From: Tubulanus polymorphus
Taxonomy: Eukaryota; Nemertea; Palaeonemertea; Tubulaniformes; Tubulanidae
Length of the DNA: 64,000 nucleotides
NCBI RefSeq assembly: GCF_964204645.1
Contig: NC_134036.1
Location: forward strand, 1-64,000
Reading direction: 5' to 3'
In this document: positions 30,243 through 46,335 of the stretch, piece after piece
Position numbering within the stretch: position 1 is the stretch's first letter
Layout of the letters: the number at the start of each line of letters is the position of its first letter
Notes under the pieces: generated by a model
Told to the model about the DNA's origin: nothing
Databases searched by the model: none
What the model saw: only the letters and a program-made list of their open reading frames with translations
Program-made: the position numbers and the translations under genes

Positions 30243-32240
30243 GTTAGTGTATTATTAAACTAATCGTGATAGTATCTGAGATCGTGTAGGAATCATCAGG
30301 AGCTGCAGGAGAGAGCTGGGTAAAATACTGACCTGAGTCCCGGGACCTCGGTATTCTATCAGCTGAACTTATAATCATAATAACCTGACAAAGGCTGACA
30401 AACTTTTTATTTCAAAACCAAGAAATTACACACGCAGGCAACTGAGTTATGTAAAACGTAACTTCAGACTTAAAGCGGCCCCGAGCGGGCCACGCTACCG
30501 AGGCTCCACACTACCGAGGCGCCACGCTACCGAGGCGCCACACTGATAGCTGATAATCATTCAAATTCCATAGTGAGTGAAAACTACAATTGGAGGCTTT
30601 ATAATTCGATTTAAAAAAAACATTGTAATTTTTGAATTCTAAGTTTTCAATTATGCAATTTCGCTTTAAGATTACAAGGATGAAAATTGTTCTGTAATTA
30701 ACCCCCAAGACCTGCCACACTCCGCCCCCTATCGGAGGTCACATCAGCAAATTGTGATAACCAGTCAAGTCATATAAGCTTATATACACCTATCCTGAGA
30801 TACCGGCGGCGTCTATACCGAGGTCCATGTAGTTGGATGTTAACAGTAAATCGCTATTAAATTCTATCAATAATAACACGATATATCAATTCGATATATC
30901 AATCTTTCATATATAACTTTACATCATTATCCTTTCAATTTGAGATACAGAAATGCGGAAGTCGATATCGTTTTAATCGTTCATTTCATCAACCGTTTGA
31001 TGAGGATCCAGTTTTATAGATTAACAGGCGACATCGGCAAATATTTCCAATAACTTGAGAGGTTTTTAGCTTCAGTTTGAAACGCGATTCAATATCTCTC
31101 TCCTCTCGCGGCAGCCGCCCGCCCGCCCGCCGCGCGTGAAATCTATCACCATCATATTACCATTTGAATAGGAATTCTCTGCGCTGTTTTGTAAATCTTC
31201 TGTCGCTAATTCGGTTCAGTGACCGGTTTCCAGTTGTTCAGTGACCGGACATCAGGTCCGGTTTCCAGCGGTTCAGTATCGGCCAGTAAGTCCGGCCGGA
31301 GCCACTTGTCAATTCGACTCGGTGACTGGCAGCGGGTCCGTTCCCCAGCCACTTGTTAATTCGGCTCGGTGGCCGGCCAGCAGGTCCGTTCCCCAGCCAC
31401 TTGTTAATTCGGCTCGGTGACCGGCCAGCAGGTCCGTTCCCCAGCCACTTGTTAATTCTGCTCGGTGACCGGCCAGCAGGTCCGTTCCTCAGCCACTTGT
31501 CAATTCGGCTCGATGACCGGCCAGCAGGTCCGGTCCTCAGCCACTTGTCAATTCGGCTCGATGACCGGCCAGTAGTTCGGCTGAAAGTCCAGTCCACGCA
31601 CCTCACTCGCTTCACCGCTCGTGGGTTCGAGTCCCGAACTGCATTACATTTTTTTTGAATAAACTGTTTCATCTAATAAAATTGATTGAGGTGAATAAAT
31701 CTCCGTCTGAACGTACTGCGCGCTGTCATACATTTAGATGTAATTATTGATTTTCTCTGTTTAAGAAGAAAGACAAAAACTGAGTCCTGTTTCATAGAAT
31801 GGATTCATTCTGACAACAAAAAGCACTTTAAAACAGTCAGATCAGCGATCAATAAAAACTTCTTTAATTCAAACAATTACAGCAGGTTTGGTTCAGGTAA
31901 CTATAGATACACGTACCGGGCGACCTGTGGCACGCGAGGGTCATTAAGTAGTGGCGGCCCTGGTACGCGAGTATAGATCAGCTCGGACTGCGGATTGTTG
32001 GTAATTTCGACAAACATGTTTATAATGTTCGTGTTACTCACAAGAGGCACATTTGCGCCGACTATACCGGTACCTCTCACTAACTACATATGAGGAGACA
32101 CAAACCATGTCCATTAGGTCGTAAAATACTCCAGCATCACCAGCAGTACCACCAGACTTACCAGACCCGATCGCAAAGTGTGGTGGTTACTGTAAAAATC
32201 ATCAACATCACTGAATTATATCATATAAACATCGTGTATT
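30243..32240. other. Gene-poor region with a minisatellite and tRNA-like fragments
   Basis: Degenerate ggcgccacgctaccgag repeats at 30,485-30,545. SINE-like remnants near 30,335 (minus strand gaggtcccggg) and 31,625-31,645 (plus strand gtgggttcgagtcccg, a B-box match). No supported coding exon. Confidence 0.45.
31225..31585. repeat. 48-bp minisatellite
   Basis: About six to seven copies of a 48-bp unit with ccccagccacttgttaattc and ggctcggtgaccggccagca. Because 48 is a multiple of three, it opens long artefactual frames on both strands. Confidence 0.9.
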
Positions 32241-32246
32241 CCATGA

Positions 32247-32536
<290 letters not shown>

Positions 32537-32590
32537 GAGTATTCAGGATGCATCGCCAGGACAACACTGTAAAACCGCCATCAATATTCA

Positions 32591-33607
32591 ACGGCCCAAA
32601 AACACCCGGCAGCAGAGTGTCATCATCTTTATCTTTTCTGGGAAATCATGGCTTCTTATCCGTTAACTTTACCAGCAGGTACTGACAGGAAGTGCACCAT
32701 TGTACCGGATGTGACATTGTACATCACCTAGGTTTCAAACGATCAAACTGTCGCTATTGTTGTACGTGGGAAAAACAACTTCCGAATTTCTGAATTCATC
32801 ATCAGTTTCTTTCGTCTACAGTTCTACATTCGGTTCCACAGCTGATTCCACAGCTGATTCCACAACTGATTCCTCAGCTAGTTCCACGGCTAGCCCGTCG
32901 TAAGTCATAAGTCATAAGTCAGAGACTTTGTAGTCACTGGCGCGTCGACGTATTTTGGGCATTAAATCGGTTTTATGGAAATTTGTAGAGAACGGTTTTG
33001 TATTTGATTTGTAACGGTCTCGGGGACTGATGAGGATGATCCGGTGTATAGTGTTACCACGATCTTCATTCATTCATCTATGTTCACTGATATAACTGAG
33101 TATTTCTGTTAGAATCTCGCTCCAGTGAACAAGTGGTTTAAGTGCTGTTTCTACAACTCGCATTCATTTTCTCGAGTGACAACTCTGTTCAAGGTTATGA
33201 AAATCTGTTGTTTTTTTATGCTTCACACTCGAAATTCGAACACTAAGCAATTCTTACTGGAATTTCACACTTCAGACACCCGCCCTCTCCGCCCTTTCCG
33301 CCCTCACCCCTCTCCGCCCCTCCCCGACTCCGCGGTAAGAAATATGAGTGAATCTGTATTAAAAGCGTGTGTTCAGGAATGATAACTATGTCTTCTAATG
33401 AGTCTTTAACATTTCACGCATTTATTGCCAGAAGCTGCAAAATCGATCTTTCACAATTATAGAAAATTCTTTGTTTAAAATGATATGAAGCTTCAAGCGA
33501 TGTAAATTATTACAGGACATTTATTTAGTAATTCGTTGAATTCAATATAAAAGTTAGAATAGAAATAGTTTATCGTTTATCGTTGGAATCGTTGTAGTTT
33601 TAGCTGC

Positions 33608-33642
<35 letters not shown>

Positions 33643-35160
33643 AAGTGAAGGATGCAATAAGCAAAGGTAAAGCTGGAGGCGAACCCTTTACGAGAGACGT
33701 TATCAAAAGCGTTGAAGAGTCATTGACGATTGTATTAGCAAACGATATATCTGAGACTATTGAGATATCGAGAAGACAGGTCCGAGAGCTATCTCACAAC
33801 TAGTGATTAGTACCTTATTTCACGACAGTTGAAAGGTGAACGATGTCAATAATAGGTGGTTCGTGCTCGACCAGCAACAGCGGTGACACCTGGCGCAGCA
33901 TTCCGAATTCAATGTCATTATTCATATCTTCCTCACGAGATTCTGAAGCCTATTTCCCAAGTTATTGGAAGACGATTCACTGACGAAATAAATCAATTCA
34001 AATCCTTCGTTCAGAATTAATGAAAAACTGCGTCCGCAGACGAGCGACATTCCAGCATCATCAACCGTCCTCCCCATCCTCCGCAGCATCATCAACCTCT
34101 CTCCATCCTCCTCATTTATTCATATCCACTTCTGGACATGAATTTTTAAAATGCATCCTCATCGGGGACCAGCTCAAGAGAGTCCATCAGGGACCAGTTC
34201 AAGAGAGTTTTACATGTGTATCGTAAATTGCTGCCCGCAGCAAAAGGCAGATAAAGTTTATAAATGTGGCGCAGTATCGATCCGAACGATTTAATTAGCC
34301 AGCTCCACCCTCCTGGGAGGTCGCCTCCGACCGTATGTACAATCTGCCGCGAGTGTCTTCATTACCGCAACACCATCATCCATTAATAACCGGAAGTTCA
34401 AGGTCATTATACGGATAGTTAACGACCGATTTGAAGCTGTCAGAGAGAGTGGGAGATTCATCTTCAGTCGCCGGATTAAATAAGATTCAATTTCTATGAA
34501 TAATCTCTCACACGGGGTAGGGGGGGGATTGTCGGGTCTGGTATAGGCACGAGGCTATAAAACTGCTGGATATATTTATTCTATTAGCTGATACGAATGA
34601 TATAAACATTCACTGAACTCTCTCCCCAACTACTAGACCTACTTCTATATACATACAGTATCTGCAACTAGATTTCTAATAACACGATCGAATTTTCGAT
34701 ACGCTCCGACTAAGATTGTGTCAGTACTTAATTATCTAGTTATTGATTCAAACTGCGGCAATCGAGTATAGTCGTGTGTTTATGCGTTAATAGCCGCACT
34801 ACTGCTGCTTGTGTGTGTATCATTGCGCGCCGGTAATTAGTCATTGATCGTTTGGTGTTTACCGGTCGATGACCTTCACCTTTATCGTAGAAAAGCGGAT
34901 TAGTATGTTTTACGTTCGGTGTATGAGAAACAGTGTGACGTCATCAGCTGTATAGTAATTTGCAACTCCCCGCTAATGGTAATGAACATGTCATCTATTA
35001 GCTTACACTGCTGTATGTGAGGGATGTATGACCTCATTGCTATCAACCAAAGGCTCCCTTCTTCGTGGACATGCCGCTTCACATCCAGATCCCTTGGTGA
35101 ACTTGGTAAAATAGATGGTGCTGTCCTCCTTGTAATTTGTACTGAAAGCTCTCCCAAAGG
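32591..35160. other. Gene-poor region, no supported gene
   Basis: Short CTG run with one TTG at 33,603-33,643. Short duplications such as gctgattccacagctgattc (32,838-32,880). Remaining DNA is unique and AT-rich, with only short chance frames. Confidence 0.45.
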
Positions 35161-35164
35161 ATGA

Positions 35165-35715
35165 ATGCCAGGAAGAATGCCAGGGCACAGTCCCCCTGCA
35201 CTTGATGAAGTTTAAAGATGCTGTCCTACTTGTACTTTGTGAAGAACATATCGCTCTCTCGAGGAATGGCAGGATACTACGGCCTTTCTGCTCTTGATTA
35301 AGTTTAAAGATGCTGTCCTACTTGTACTTTGTGAAGAACATATCGCTCTCTCGAGGAATGGCAGGATACTACGGCCTTTCTGCTCTTGATGAAGTTTAAA
35401 GATGCTGTCCTACTTGTACTTTGTGAAGAACATATCGCTCTCTCGAGGAATGGCAGGATACTACGGCCTTTCTGCTCTTGATTAAGTTTAAAGATGCTGT
35501 CCTACTTGTACTTTGTGAAGAACATATTGCTCTCTCGAGGAATGGCAGGATACTACGGCCTTTCTGCTCTTGATGAAGTTTAAAGATGCTGTCCTACTTG
35601 TACTTTGTGAAGAACATATTGCTCTCTCGAGGAATGGCAGGATACTACGGCCTTTCTGCTCTTGATTAAGTTTAAAGATGCTGTCCTACTTGTACTTTGT
35701 GAAGAACAAAGCTCT
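35165..35715. repeat. 92-bp satellite with alternating dimer (higher-order) structure
   Basis: About six copies of a 92-bp unit containing agatgctgtcctacttgtac and ctctcgaggaatggcaggat. Successive copies alternate gatgaag/gattaag at the same position, giving an A-B-A-B-A-B pattern of a 184-bp dimer. A diverged relative lies just to the left at 35,100-35,165. Confidence 0.9.
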
Positions 35716-38184
35716 CTCCACGAATGTCAGAACACTGGCCGCCGCTATTCTCCTTTACTTGTTTGCCCTCGCGCGCGCACTTGATGATAATTTTGTATGT
35801 CTTCGGTCAAGTATTCTAGTTGTGTAAACATTGCCTGAAGGCTACATTTATTGGATGGTTATTCGCATGTCGTTAATCAGTCTGGTGACTATTGAGGAAT
35901 TAATACCCGACCTCCGGCTATATCCACGATAGCCAACAGACGAAACCAGCAGTTCAAGTGCCTTCCTGTTACTGGTCACTTGGAATTCTTACATAAGTAT
36001 GTTGACTCCGACTATCGATAGAATATGTTAATAGATTCGGTAACAGGCAATCAGGGTATTTAATATTGACGCGTTGATTCGGTTAACTCGACCTAAACGG
36101 TCACGGTTTAAATTATTAAAGATGTTTCGAGCATCTCTTCTGTAAAGCTATACACGACACGAGGCTTTATTAGCGACATTTTGCTGTAGTCTACGTTGCG
36201 TGTAGTTGAGTACTATTCAGTCCACTCTAACTTATTACAGTCAGGGTTTGATAAGGTGAACGATGCTTCTGATATTAGTCTGGACAACATCAAGTCGGTA
36301 CGAACAGTCATTGGTAATGTTACTGACGATGAAGAATTGAGGTTAAGGGGGTGACTTAATGTAATCTTGTATTCTGGGACGACTGTTCACGTCTCGGACA
36401 AGTGCACCGTACAGTTCGGTCAGTCATTTCATGAACCTTTCTCTCTTTATCTGCCACTGCTGCTGCTGCTGCTGCTGGCGATGGTGCTGGTGCTAGTGCT
36501 GGTGCTGGTGGTGCTGCTGCTGGTGCTGCTGCTGGTGCTGCTGCTAGTGCTGCTGCTAGTGCTGATGCTGGTGCTGCTGCTGCTTCCTCCTGTTGCGTGC
36601 GTATAATTGATGTAATCTATTTGTGAATATTGCGGAGATGAATCTAATTATAAAAGGTGTGAGATGACAATGATGAGAGAGCAGCTGATAACACACTTCA
36701 CAGCTACAACTCAGGCGCCTGAAGGCATCGGACAAACATCGGTTCAACACTTTGTTCAACATATCCACATCAAACATTGACCACCAGATACAATAATACA
36801 CTACACTTGTGTTCACTGATCTTTCACCCGTAAAACTGCATCAACACGACCGACTGCTACGTCATTTATAGAGCTGTCAGTGATCGTGAAGAATGAGGCA
36901 AACACCACCGAAAATAATACTCAAACTGAAAGAGGTGCCATCTCCGAATATCAGGAGTGCCACCATCTTAGCAGCAAATCATACGAAAACAGATGAAGAG
37001 AAATTTACTTGTTATAGAGTATGACACCAATGAGGCTGAAGTTGCTAACAATGTTTAGAGTTAACCATTGGATAGTTGACATAGTCAAAACTAAAAGTTC
37101 ATTGTTACTATGGTATCTAACCGCCGGTTATCTTTAATCAACTATTGACCAACTGGTCCCAGAACCTCTGAATGTATAGTGGTCTTTACTTCAGAGAAAG
37201 AATATCTTCATTACTTAGAATAGCGCAAGTTGAAGATGTAAATTTGAATAAATTAGTTCCGCCATTAAACCAGTGGTTGGAGCACGGTACGGACCGCGGT
37301 ACGGACCACGGTGTTGTTATATTACCTTTCTTCAATTATTGTTTAAGTCGGCGTAAAATCTCGGTGGTTGTCTGAATTTCATCAGGGGACCGTTACCGTG
37401 GTTACGCCTATTAAATGAATGATTTTGCGGACCAGCAGACGTTATACTCGTGTCGCCGTCGGGTGAAATTTTTAACTGGCGTCGATTTCCGAGAGATATT
37501 TACTTAAAACCTTCGCCTCAAGTCACTTGTTAAATAGCGGAAAAACTCTGTTAATGTAAATTGAAGGTAGTAATGAGAGACTACAGATTGATAATGCGGG
37601 AGGTGGACCTAGAGGTGCGAGTGGGTGATAGGAATCGAGTTAGTACTAAAGTTGTCTAGATCGACCTTCATTTGGAAAATGTGCAAGAGCTCAAATGACT
37701 CAGATCGATGACTTAGGAGACCATGATACAGGATGGACCTGGAGGTGTTATAGTGGCGCACGGGAGAAGCGTTAGTTTTAAAGTTGTCTAGATCGACCTT
37801 CATTTGGAAAATGTGAAAGAGCTCAGAAATTGTTGCTACTGTGAGAGCCACAACTGGGCTACAGCATGGGAGACCAATAAACAGAATGGACCCGGCAGTG
37901 GGGCTTAGGAGAAGAGCTTGATGATTATTTTATAAGATCTAGAGTGAAAGAGCTTAGAAATTGTCCCTAATGTGATGAAAACACTAATGATATATAACAG
38001 CAATATATTGGGTTATGATAAATGGACGCAATCGGGCGGAAGACGCTGAAATTTAAAGCTAACAACATCTATATATAAATCTCATTATCCCCCTACCCGC
38101 GTGCTCACATATACTTCAACCAGTTCAACGTTACCACCAAAGTGTCGTTGTCGTCCTTTTTACCGGATGGATCACTCGGCAGCC

Positions 38185-38234
<50 letters not shown>

Positions 38235-39380
38235 TACATCAACCAGATCATGGTGATTTCTAAACGCTGTATGAATAAATGTAAAAAGCTCGACAGAACC
38301 GTCTAATTAAAACAACACCTGTTATATGTAAAATATTGATAAAAAAGATAAAAGCAGCTTTGATCCTGATTAAACTGAAACAGTTCCCCCGGGAGACGCA
38401 TTAAGTATTCCCCCTGATTAAGAGGATGAAAATATTTGATCAATTCAATCCCTGAGTTCAAACGGTCACAGATATTATTCACAGGATTGGATTTTGGTGG
38501 CGTGCATCACCTCATCTCTAGTGGGCTGTCAATTTATGATCAACAGACCGACAAGAGGTCATATATCGCAATTCACTGTTTATGACCAGTTCTGTGACGA
38601 GCAGTTGTCAATTTCTCATCGACGACCCGTCGTTTCGTTGCTGAGTTGTCAATTTATGATCGACAACGATAAACAGTCTATACGTCGTTTCTGCGCCCCG
38701 AGTTGTCATTTTATGATTAACTGATATCAGCAGTAAATTTGTAATGAAACCAAGTGTAATCATTACATTACATCGATCCCCCCCACTCCCCCACTCTCCC
38801 TTCACCGTTATCACAACCCCTTACTGTTACTCCCCCTTACCCTCTCCCAATTACTCCAACCCTACTATTAACATCAATTGTTAACAATCAGACACATCTG
38901 GAGATCCCGGATGAGATGCTGCAAGATGAAGATGTCCGAGCCATAAATTATAGGAAGAGCATCAACAACTGCTTGCTCGTCATTGTTTCAAGTGATTAGA
39001 CACGGACATGTAGAACTGATACCGTCATACAATCTGAGGTGGGCGAAATGTAACATGATAATTGTCCAGGGATGTCGTGTACCTGCAGTTACCATTCCTC
39101 TGCCGATACAACACCCACAACCATCCCCTCTCTATCAGTGGATGATGAACCAGATCACAAGGGCACTGGCTGCTGCTATCAATAATTCATATATGTTAGA
39201 ATACAGTAGTGTGTAAAATGTACAATAGGTTTCTATCGGTAAATTTCGAGTGACAAGAAACCATTATTTAACAGTGTTAGCGATACATCAATTATTCACA
39301 ACATTTTTCCCTTCTTTGTCTCTCTTTACAGCGAGTATCGTGTTACTGGTGTCTGAAGCCGCTTCTAGTTCTCTCAGACA
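35716..39380. other. Gene-poor region with triplet runs and small duplications
   Basis: Imperfect gctgctggtgctg run at 36,452-36,595. A roughly 150-bp direct duplication at 37,600-37,850 sharing gtctagatcgaccttcattt. (CAG)16 at 38,186-38,233. Three to four degenerate copies of a ttgtcaatttatgatc segment at 38,525-38,720. A frame at 38,983-39,216 has mixed composition but no recognisable domain or splice partner. No gene called. Confidence 0.4.
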
Positions 39381-39384
39381 CTAG

Positions 39385-39835
39385 CAGCACCAGCCCTTCT
39401 TACTCACTCCAGACCAGCAGCACCTGCCCTTCTCACTCCAGACCAGCAGCACCTGCCCTTCTTACTCACTCCAGACCAGCAGCACCAGCCCTTCTTACTC
39501 ACTCCAGACCAGCAGCACCTGCCCTTCTTACTCACTCCAGACCAGCAGCACCAGCCCTTCTTACTCACTCCAGACCAGCAACACCTGCCCTTCTTACTCA
39601 CTCCAGACCAGCAGCACCAGCCCTTCTTACTCACTCCAGACCAGCAGCATTCTTCCGAGCTCAATTCAGACCAGCAGCACCAGCCCTTCTTACTCACTCC
39701 AGACCAGCAACACCTGCCCTTCTCACTCACTCCAGACCAGCAGCACCTGCCCTTCTTACTCATTCAGACCAGCAGCATTCCTCCGAGCTCAATTCAGACC
39801 AGCGCCTGCCCTTCAAGGTTTACTCAGACCAGCAG
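39385..39835. repeat. 33-bp minisatellite
   Basis: About 13 copies of a 33-bp unit, cactccagaccagcagcacc then tgcccttcttact. On the minus strand the 33-bp period yields an 11-residue Cys/Trp-rich repeat frame that I regard as an artefact. Confidence 0.92.
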
Positions 39836-40444
39836 CAGCGCCTGCCCTTCTAGCACCATTCTAGCTTCTACTGGCCTCAAGTGGTTCCACTTGGATCCAC
39901 GCAATTCACGGTAAAGAACTTTAAGAATGTTCCCCGGGATTATTTCATGTTTCCACATTTTATGAAACTGAACCCAATATATCATTATATATATATTCAC
40001 CATTAAATGGTAAAAGAACGTCGTAGAATGCAATCGGTAGAATTCGATGGAACCTGAGCGTGGTTTTTTTTTTGGAGGAAACTTTTTGCACAAACTTCAA
40101 AGCTTTCGTGTATGTGATAAAACTAACCTCCTCAGGCATTACTTGTATCAAACAGATCTAATGACTGTTTTTATGTAATCCTATTTGAAGTTCTCCGCTG
40201 CTTTTTGACGCTATATTATTAACACAAAATGACTACGCATTAATAGTAATAATAAGAATAACGAAGTAACAGGTAATTTCAGGTGTAACGCCTATTGCCC
40301 CCTATGGCTAGGGTGCGCCTACAATTATATACAATCTAACGCCTTCTAATGATGAAACACAATTTCTGGACGAGACCTAGATTGAGATGAGATATTTTTG
40401 CGCACTTTCTGATGAGTTTTTGTCGGTATGCTGTCAATCTGTGT

Positions 40445-40690
40445 GTCTGTGAGTCTGTCTATCTGCCTGCCTACTTGCCTTCCTACCTGTCTGTCTGTCT
40501 ATCTGCCTGCCTACTTGCCTTCCTACCTGTCTGTCTATCTGTCTATCTGCCCGCCTGTCTGGTTGTCTGTCTATCTGCCTGCCTACTTGCCTTCCTACCT
40601 GTCTGTCTATCTGCCTGCCTACTTGCCTTCCTACCTGTCTGTCTGTCTATCTGTCTATCTATCTGCCCGCCTGTCTGGTTGTCTGTCTAT
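40445..40690. repeat. tctgtctatctgcctgccta-type repeat
   Basis: Nested repeat of tctg/cctg tetranucleotides within longer 50-60-bp units (ctgcctgcctacttgccttc). Frames reading Leu/Ser/Cys/Pro here are artefacts. Confidence 0.9.
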
Positions 40691-40699
40691 ATTATGTCG

Positions 40700-41590
40700 A
40701 CATGCTGTCTGTCCTCAGTGTCTGTTCCATTAATGCTCACAGATCTAGTAGTTCTATAAGATTGATTAATGAATATGTTCGTGTGAACGCGATAAGAGGA
40801 ACGTGCTTCTCTCCTTTCAACTTATTCCCAGCGAAACGGTATTTGTGTGCATCACTAAATGTAATTAGCTCAGCTATTTTCTTTATCCTTCCAATCACAG
40901 CAACAGTCCTCGCTTTTTCCATTTCAGCAGCAGTCCTCGCTTTTTCCAATCACAGCAACAGTCAGTTCATTTCCTCAGATTTTCACAAATCGCTTTTGAT
41001 TTCTATAGGCATTTTTATGGCCGAAAGTTTTGTTGAGTTTGTATTGTGAGAGTCTTGGAGAAATTGTTGTGAATAAAGTTGTTGAGGATCAAGAAGTTCG
41101 TCCAACCCTCATTCATATCCATCATTCTCTCATTTCTTCATCTCTCATTGTAACAAACAAATTGAGTAGATCTAAAACACCACAAGAATCTACCATAGAA
41201 CAATTACTAATACTGGATACAGTTTCTTAGAAAGATTCTTGAAGGGAATCCGGTCATAGGTGATTATTAAAAAGCACTTGGCTTATACGTGTTACATTGT
41301 AGACCCGCGTAGTTCCACTGGGTTAAATTTGACTCAAAGTTTAAAAATGTTCTCATCATATCACGAAACAACCGTGGAACTGGATCATGACGTTTATTTC
41401 ATCCAGTCCTGGACGTGGTCGATACGGTCTTTAGCACTGATCTCCATCGCTCTACGGCCCTAGTGTAACCAACTGTGATACATCAGACACTAAGTTTCTC
41501 GGTGGGATTCTGCATGTCTGGTGGAACTTTAAAAAAAAACTCATTTTCCTCGACAAAGTTCCGCAAGTTATTTAATCCAACGTTAACGCT
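40700..41590. other. No supported gene
   Basis: Unique DNA with a short duplication of cagtcctcgctttttcca near 40,905-40,950. Frames of 60-115 codons overlap one another on both strands and show no domain, so none is called. Confidence 0.4.
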
Positions 41591-41595
41591 GCACG

Positions 41596-41599
<4 letters not shown>

Positions 41600-41632
<33 letters not shown>

Positions 41633-41839
41633 CGTCATTTTAACGTTATAAATAAACGTCTCTAACGTCGATTAGATGAAGCTATTTTCTACATGGATAA
41701 GCGCAATGGATAAGCAAAGATAATCGGATAAACCGTCAGCCGCCAGTAACGAGCTAGAGAATGTTATATGTATATTCCTATTTACTAGAAATGAGCTTGT
41801 GACGCAGAGACCGGGCGCAAACTCCTCGGGGGCCACATT

Positions 41840-41921
<82 letters not shown>
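41600..41921. repeat. Two TA dinucleotide runs
   Basis: (TA)n at about 41,600-41,630 and a longer (TA) run of about 40 units at 41,842-41,921, separated by unique sequence. Confidence 0.97.
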
Positions 41922-41925
<4 letters not shown>

Positions 41926-41999
41926 GTCTGTGTAATTGGAAAATATACCCATCATATATTCTATACATAATGATGATAAGATACTGGTAGTTCCCGGTG

Positions 42000-42350
42000 T
42001 CTAAGGTTACTGGGTCCCCAGTGTCCCAGGTATCCGGTATCCAAGGTTCCCGATGTCCCATGTTACCGGTGTCCAAGATAACTGGGTCTCCAGTGTCCCA
42101 GGTATCCGGCGTCCCATGTTACCGGTGTCCAAGATAACTGGGTCTTCAGTGTCCCAGGTATCCGGCGTCCCATGTTACCGGTGTCCAAGATAACTGGGTC
42201 TCCAGTGTCCCAGGTATCCGGCGTCCCATGTTACCGGTGTCCAAGATAACTGGGTCTTCAGTGTCCCAGGTATCCGGCGTCCCATGTTACCGGTGTCCAA
42301 GATAACTGGGTCTTCAGTGTCCCAGGTATCCGGCGTCCCATGTTACTGGT
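42000..42350. repeat. 56-bp minisatellite
   Basis: About six copies of a 56-bp unit with ggtgtccaagataactgggt and ccaggtatccggcgtcccat. Copies carry either tctcca or tcttca. Confidence 0.92.
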
Positions 42351-42359
42351 TTCCCCGGT

Positions 42360-43900
42360 CCGAGATCCCAGACTGATGTTTTAGGTCCTGACGTTAGGAT
42401 TATTAATTGCTGTGATATTAATAACTCATCTAGGATGAATTATGATATTGTGCTGCTGCTGCTGCTGCTGCTGCGATCTGGTGTAGACTCTACTCTCTCT
42501 CTCTCTCTCTAAGACAATGATAAAATGATTAACTGATTTCACATTTAACGCTTGATTGATCGTTTAATAATGAGCTCCGTTGATTCGACGTAATTTCTAT
42601 TTATCAGCGTTCGCGATTAACGTTTACGTTTAAACGCTATACTTTTAACGTCGTTACGTAACATGACGTAATTAGATCTAATCTTATCGGCTGTTTTTAT
42701 TTCCTGATTTACACCGGTTTTATCATTAACTTAACCAGCAAATATATCATCGATAGCAACGTCATTTGCGGTTGCTAGGATTTCTGGTCTGTTAAACTGT
42801 GGATACGCGGTGGCGGTGTCGTGTGGAACCTGCTCAGTCCCCGAGAACAGAAATCTAGCAGAAGATAAAGAAAAAACAACCCGGTTTTTCTAAGAAGATT
42901 AGAGGAGATTGCGCTGCCTGTAATTGATAATAGCTCGTATTATGTTATCCGAGCTTCTTGCGATTGATGAGTCAATCTAAAAAAACACCGGTTCGGATCT
43001 AGTGACGTGGACGCCGTTATTATACGCGGTGTTATTGGCAGTATTGAAGAGTTGGTTAATACAGTGACGTCAGAGCCGTCATCTTTGCGTTTGTTTTTAA
43101 GTTAATTACATCCCGAATCAGGTTTCCGCATTCCTTTCATCGACGCCACGTATCTCGATTATCATCTATCCGATTAATCTGCGACCTTTTTCTAAAATTA
43201 GCTTCAATGACATTTTCTCCTCGCTACAACGGCAGAGACAAAACTTCTATCGTCCAACGCAAAACAATAAACACCGCAAACCTGCAGAAAACGGGGAAGA
43301 TATTTTTTTCACATCTCTAGTCAGAGAACTAACATCAGTAGTTTATACCAGTCGATTACCGTCGATAAATCGGCATCAGAGAAAGTCACATTTATTATCA
43401 TCAAATTCGCTAAAAGCATCGCCGGAAACAACCTGCTAAATGTCAGCAGCAGTTTGTGCCTGTAACCCTAACCTATACGTGTCATAATCACACCACGAGA
43501 ACAAACCGATAATGATTTTGTATATGAAATGTTCAATATATTGTCTCTTTGATGGTGAAAAGTGACTGGAGTTATATTTTTTACCATTCTCATCATTTTC
43601 CTGTTTGATGTTTCTATATCTGATCGTATCGTATCGTAGACAGTGATGCTCGTAGTCATTGATGCTCGTAGTCAGTGATGCTCGTAGTCAGTGATGCTCG
43701 TAGTCAGTGATGCTCGTTGTCTAAATTATCGATTACATGTGTATTAATGATTAGTGCGCGCTGTTTTTTTGTAGATTAGATGGGGGAGGTTTTTTGGGAT
43801 TCCTGTTGGTTTCTCTCTGCAACTGAAAAAAATACCCACCGATATCAACCGAGAGAGCCCTGCTTGCCAGGCACTGAAACAGTCTATCTGCAAAATGACT
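42360..43900. other. Gene-poor region, AT/acg-rich, no supported gene
   Basis: (CTG)7 near 42,453-42,474, a short CT run at 42,492-42,510, and five copies of a 16-bp gatgctcgtagtcagt unit at 43,640-43,720. No coding exon seen. Confidence 0.4.
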
Positions 43901-43917
43901 CAAACCTCAGGTCAACT

Positions 43918-44062
43918 ATAGTAGGACTCGAATCTCAGACCTCAATAACCCTAACCCTAGCAGGACTCGAACCTCAGACCTCCGTAACCCTAACCCTAGC
44001 AGGACTCGAACCTCAGACCTCCAGCGTGCCAGTCGAGCACCCTAGCCACTAGGCCACTGAGT
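43918..44062 (-). mobile_element. tRNA-derived SINE-like head with triplicated B-box block
   Basis: On the minus strand TGGCCTAGTGG (44,047-44,057) matches the RNA polymerase III A box and GGTTCGAGTCC (44,002-44,012) the B box, spaced as in a tRNA. The T-stem is poor, so it is not a functional tRNA gene. The B-box block recurs at 43,963-43,973 and, degenerate, at 43,924-43,934. The copies are joined by ctagggttagggtta linkers made of telomere-type repeats. Confidence 0.6.
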
Positions 44063-44206
44063 TCTAGTGATTGAATGACATTGTAAGTTTTTCCGGTCAG
44101 TGTTGGTGCCTAATTATCTGTTGTGACCGGTCACCAGTCATTCGTGTTTCGGGTGTGACCAGTATCGCAACCAAGAGCACCAGCAACTGCACCACAGCAC
44201 CAGCTT

Positions 44207-46335
<2,129 letters not shown>

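Noticed and set aside
31238-31672. 144-codon Arg/Ser/Gly/Pro-rich frame and its antisense partner
   Set aside because: Generated by the 48-bp minisatellite on both strands.
39404-39763. 119-codon Cys/Trp-rich repeat frame
   Set aside because: Same cause: a 33-bp tandem unit. Composition is imposed by the repeat.
43985-44062. Functional tRNA gene
   Set aside because: A and B boxes are present, but the T-stem pairing is poor and no acceptor stem can be formed; it fits a SINE remnant better.
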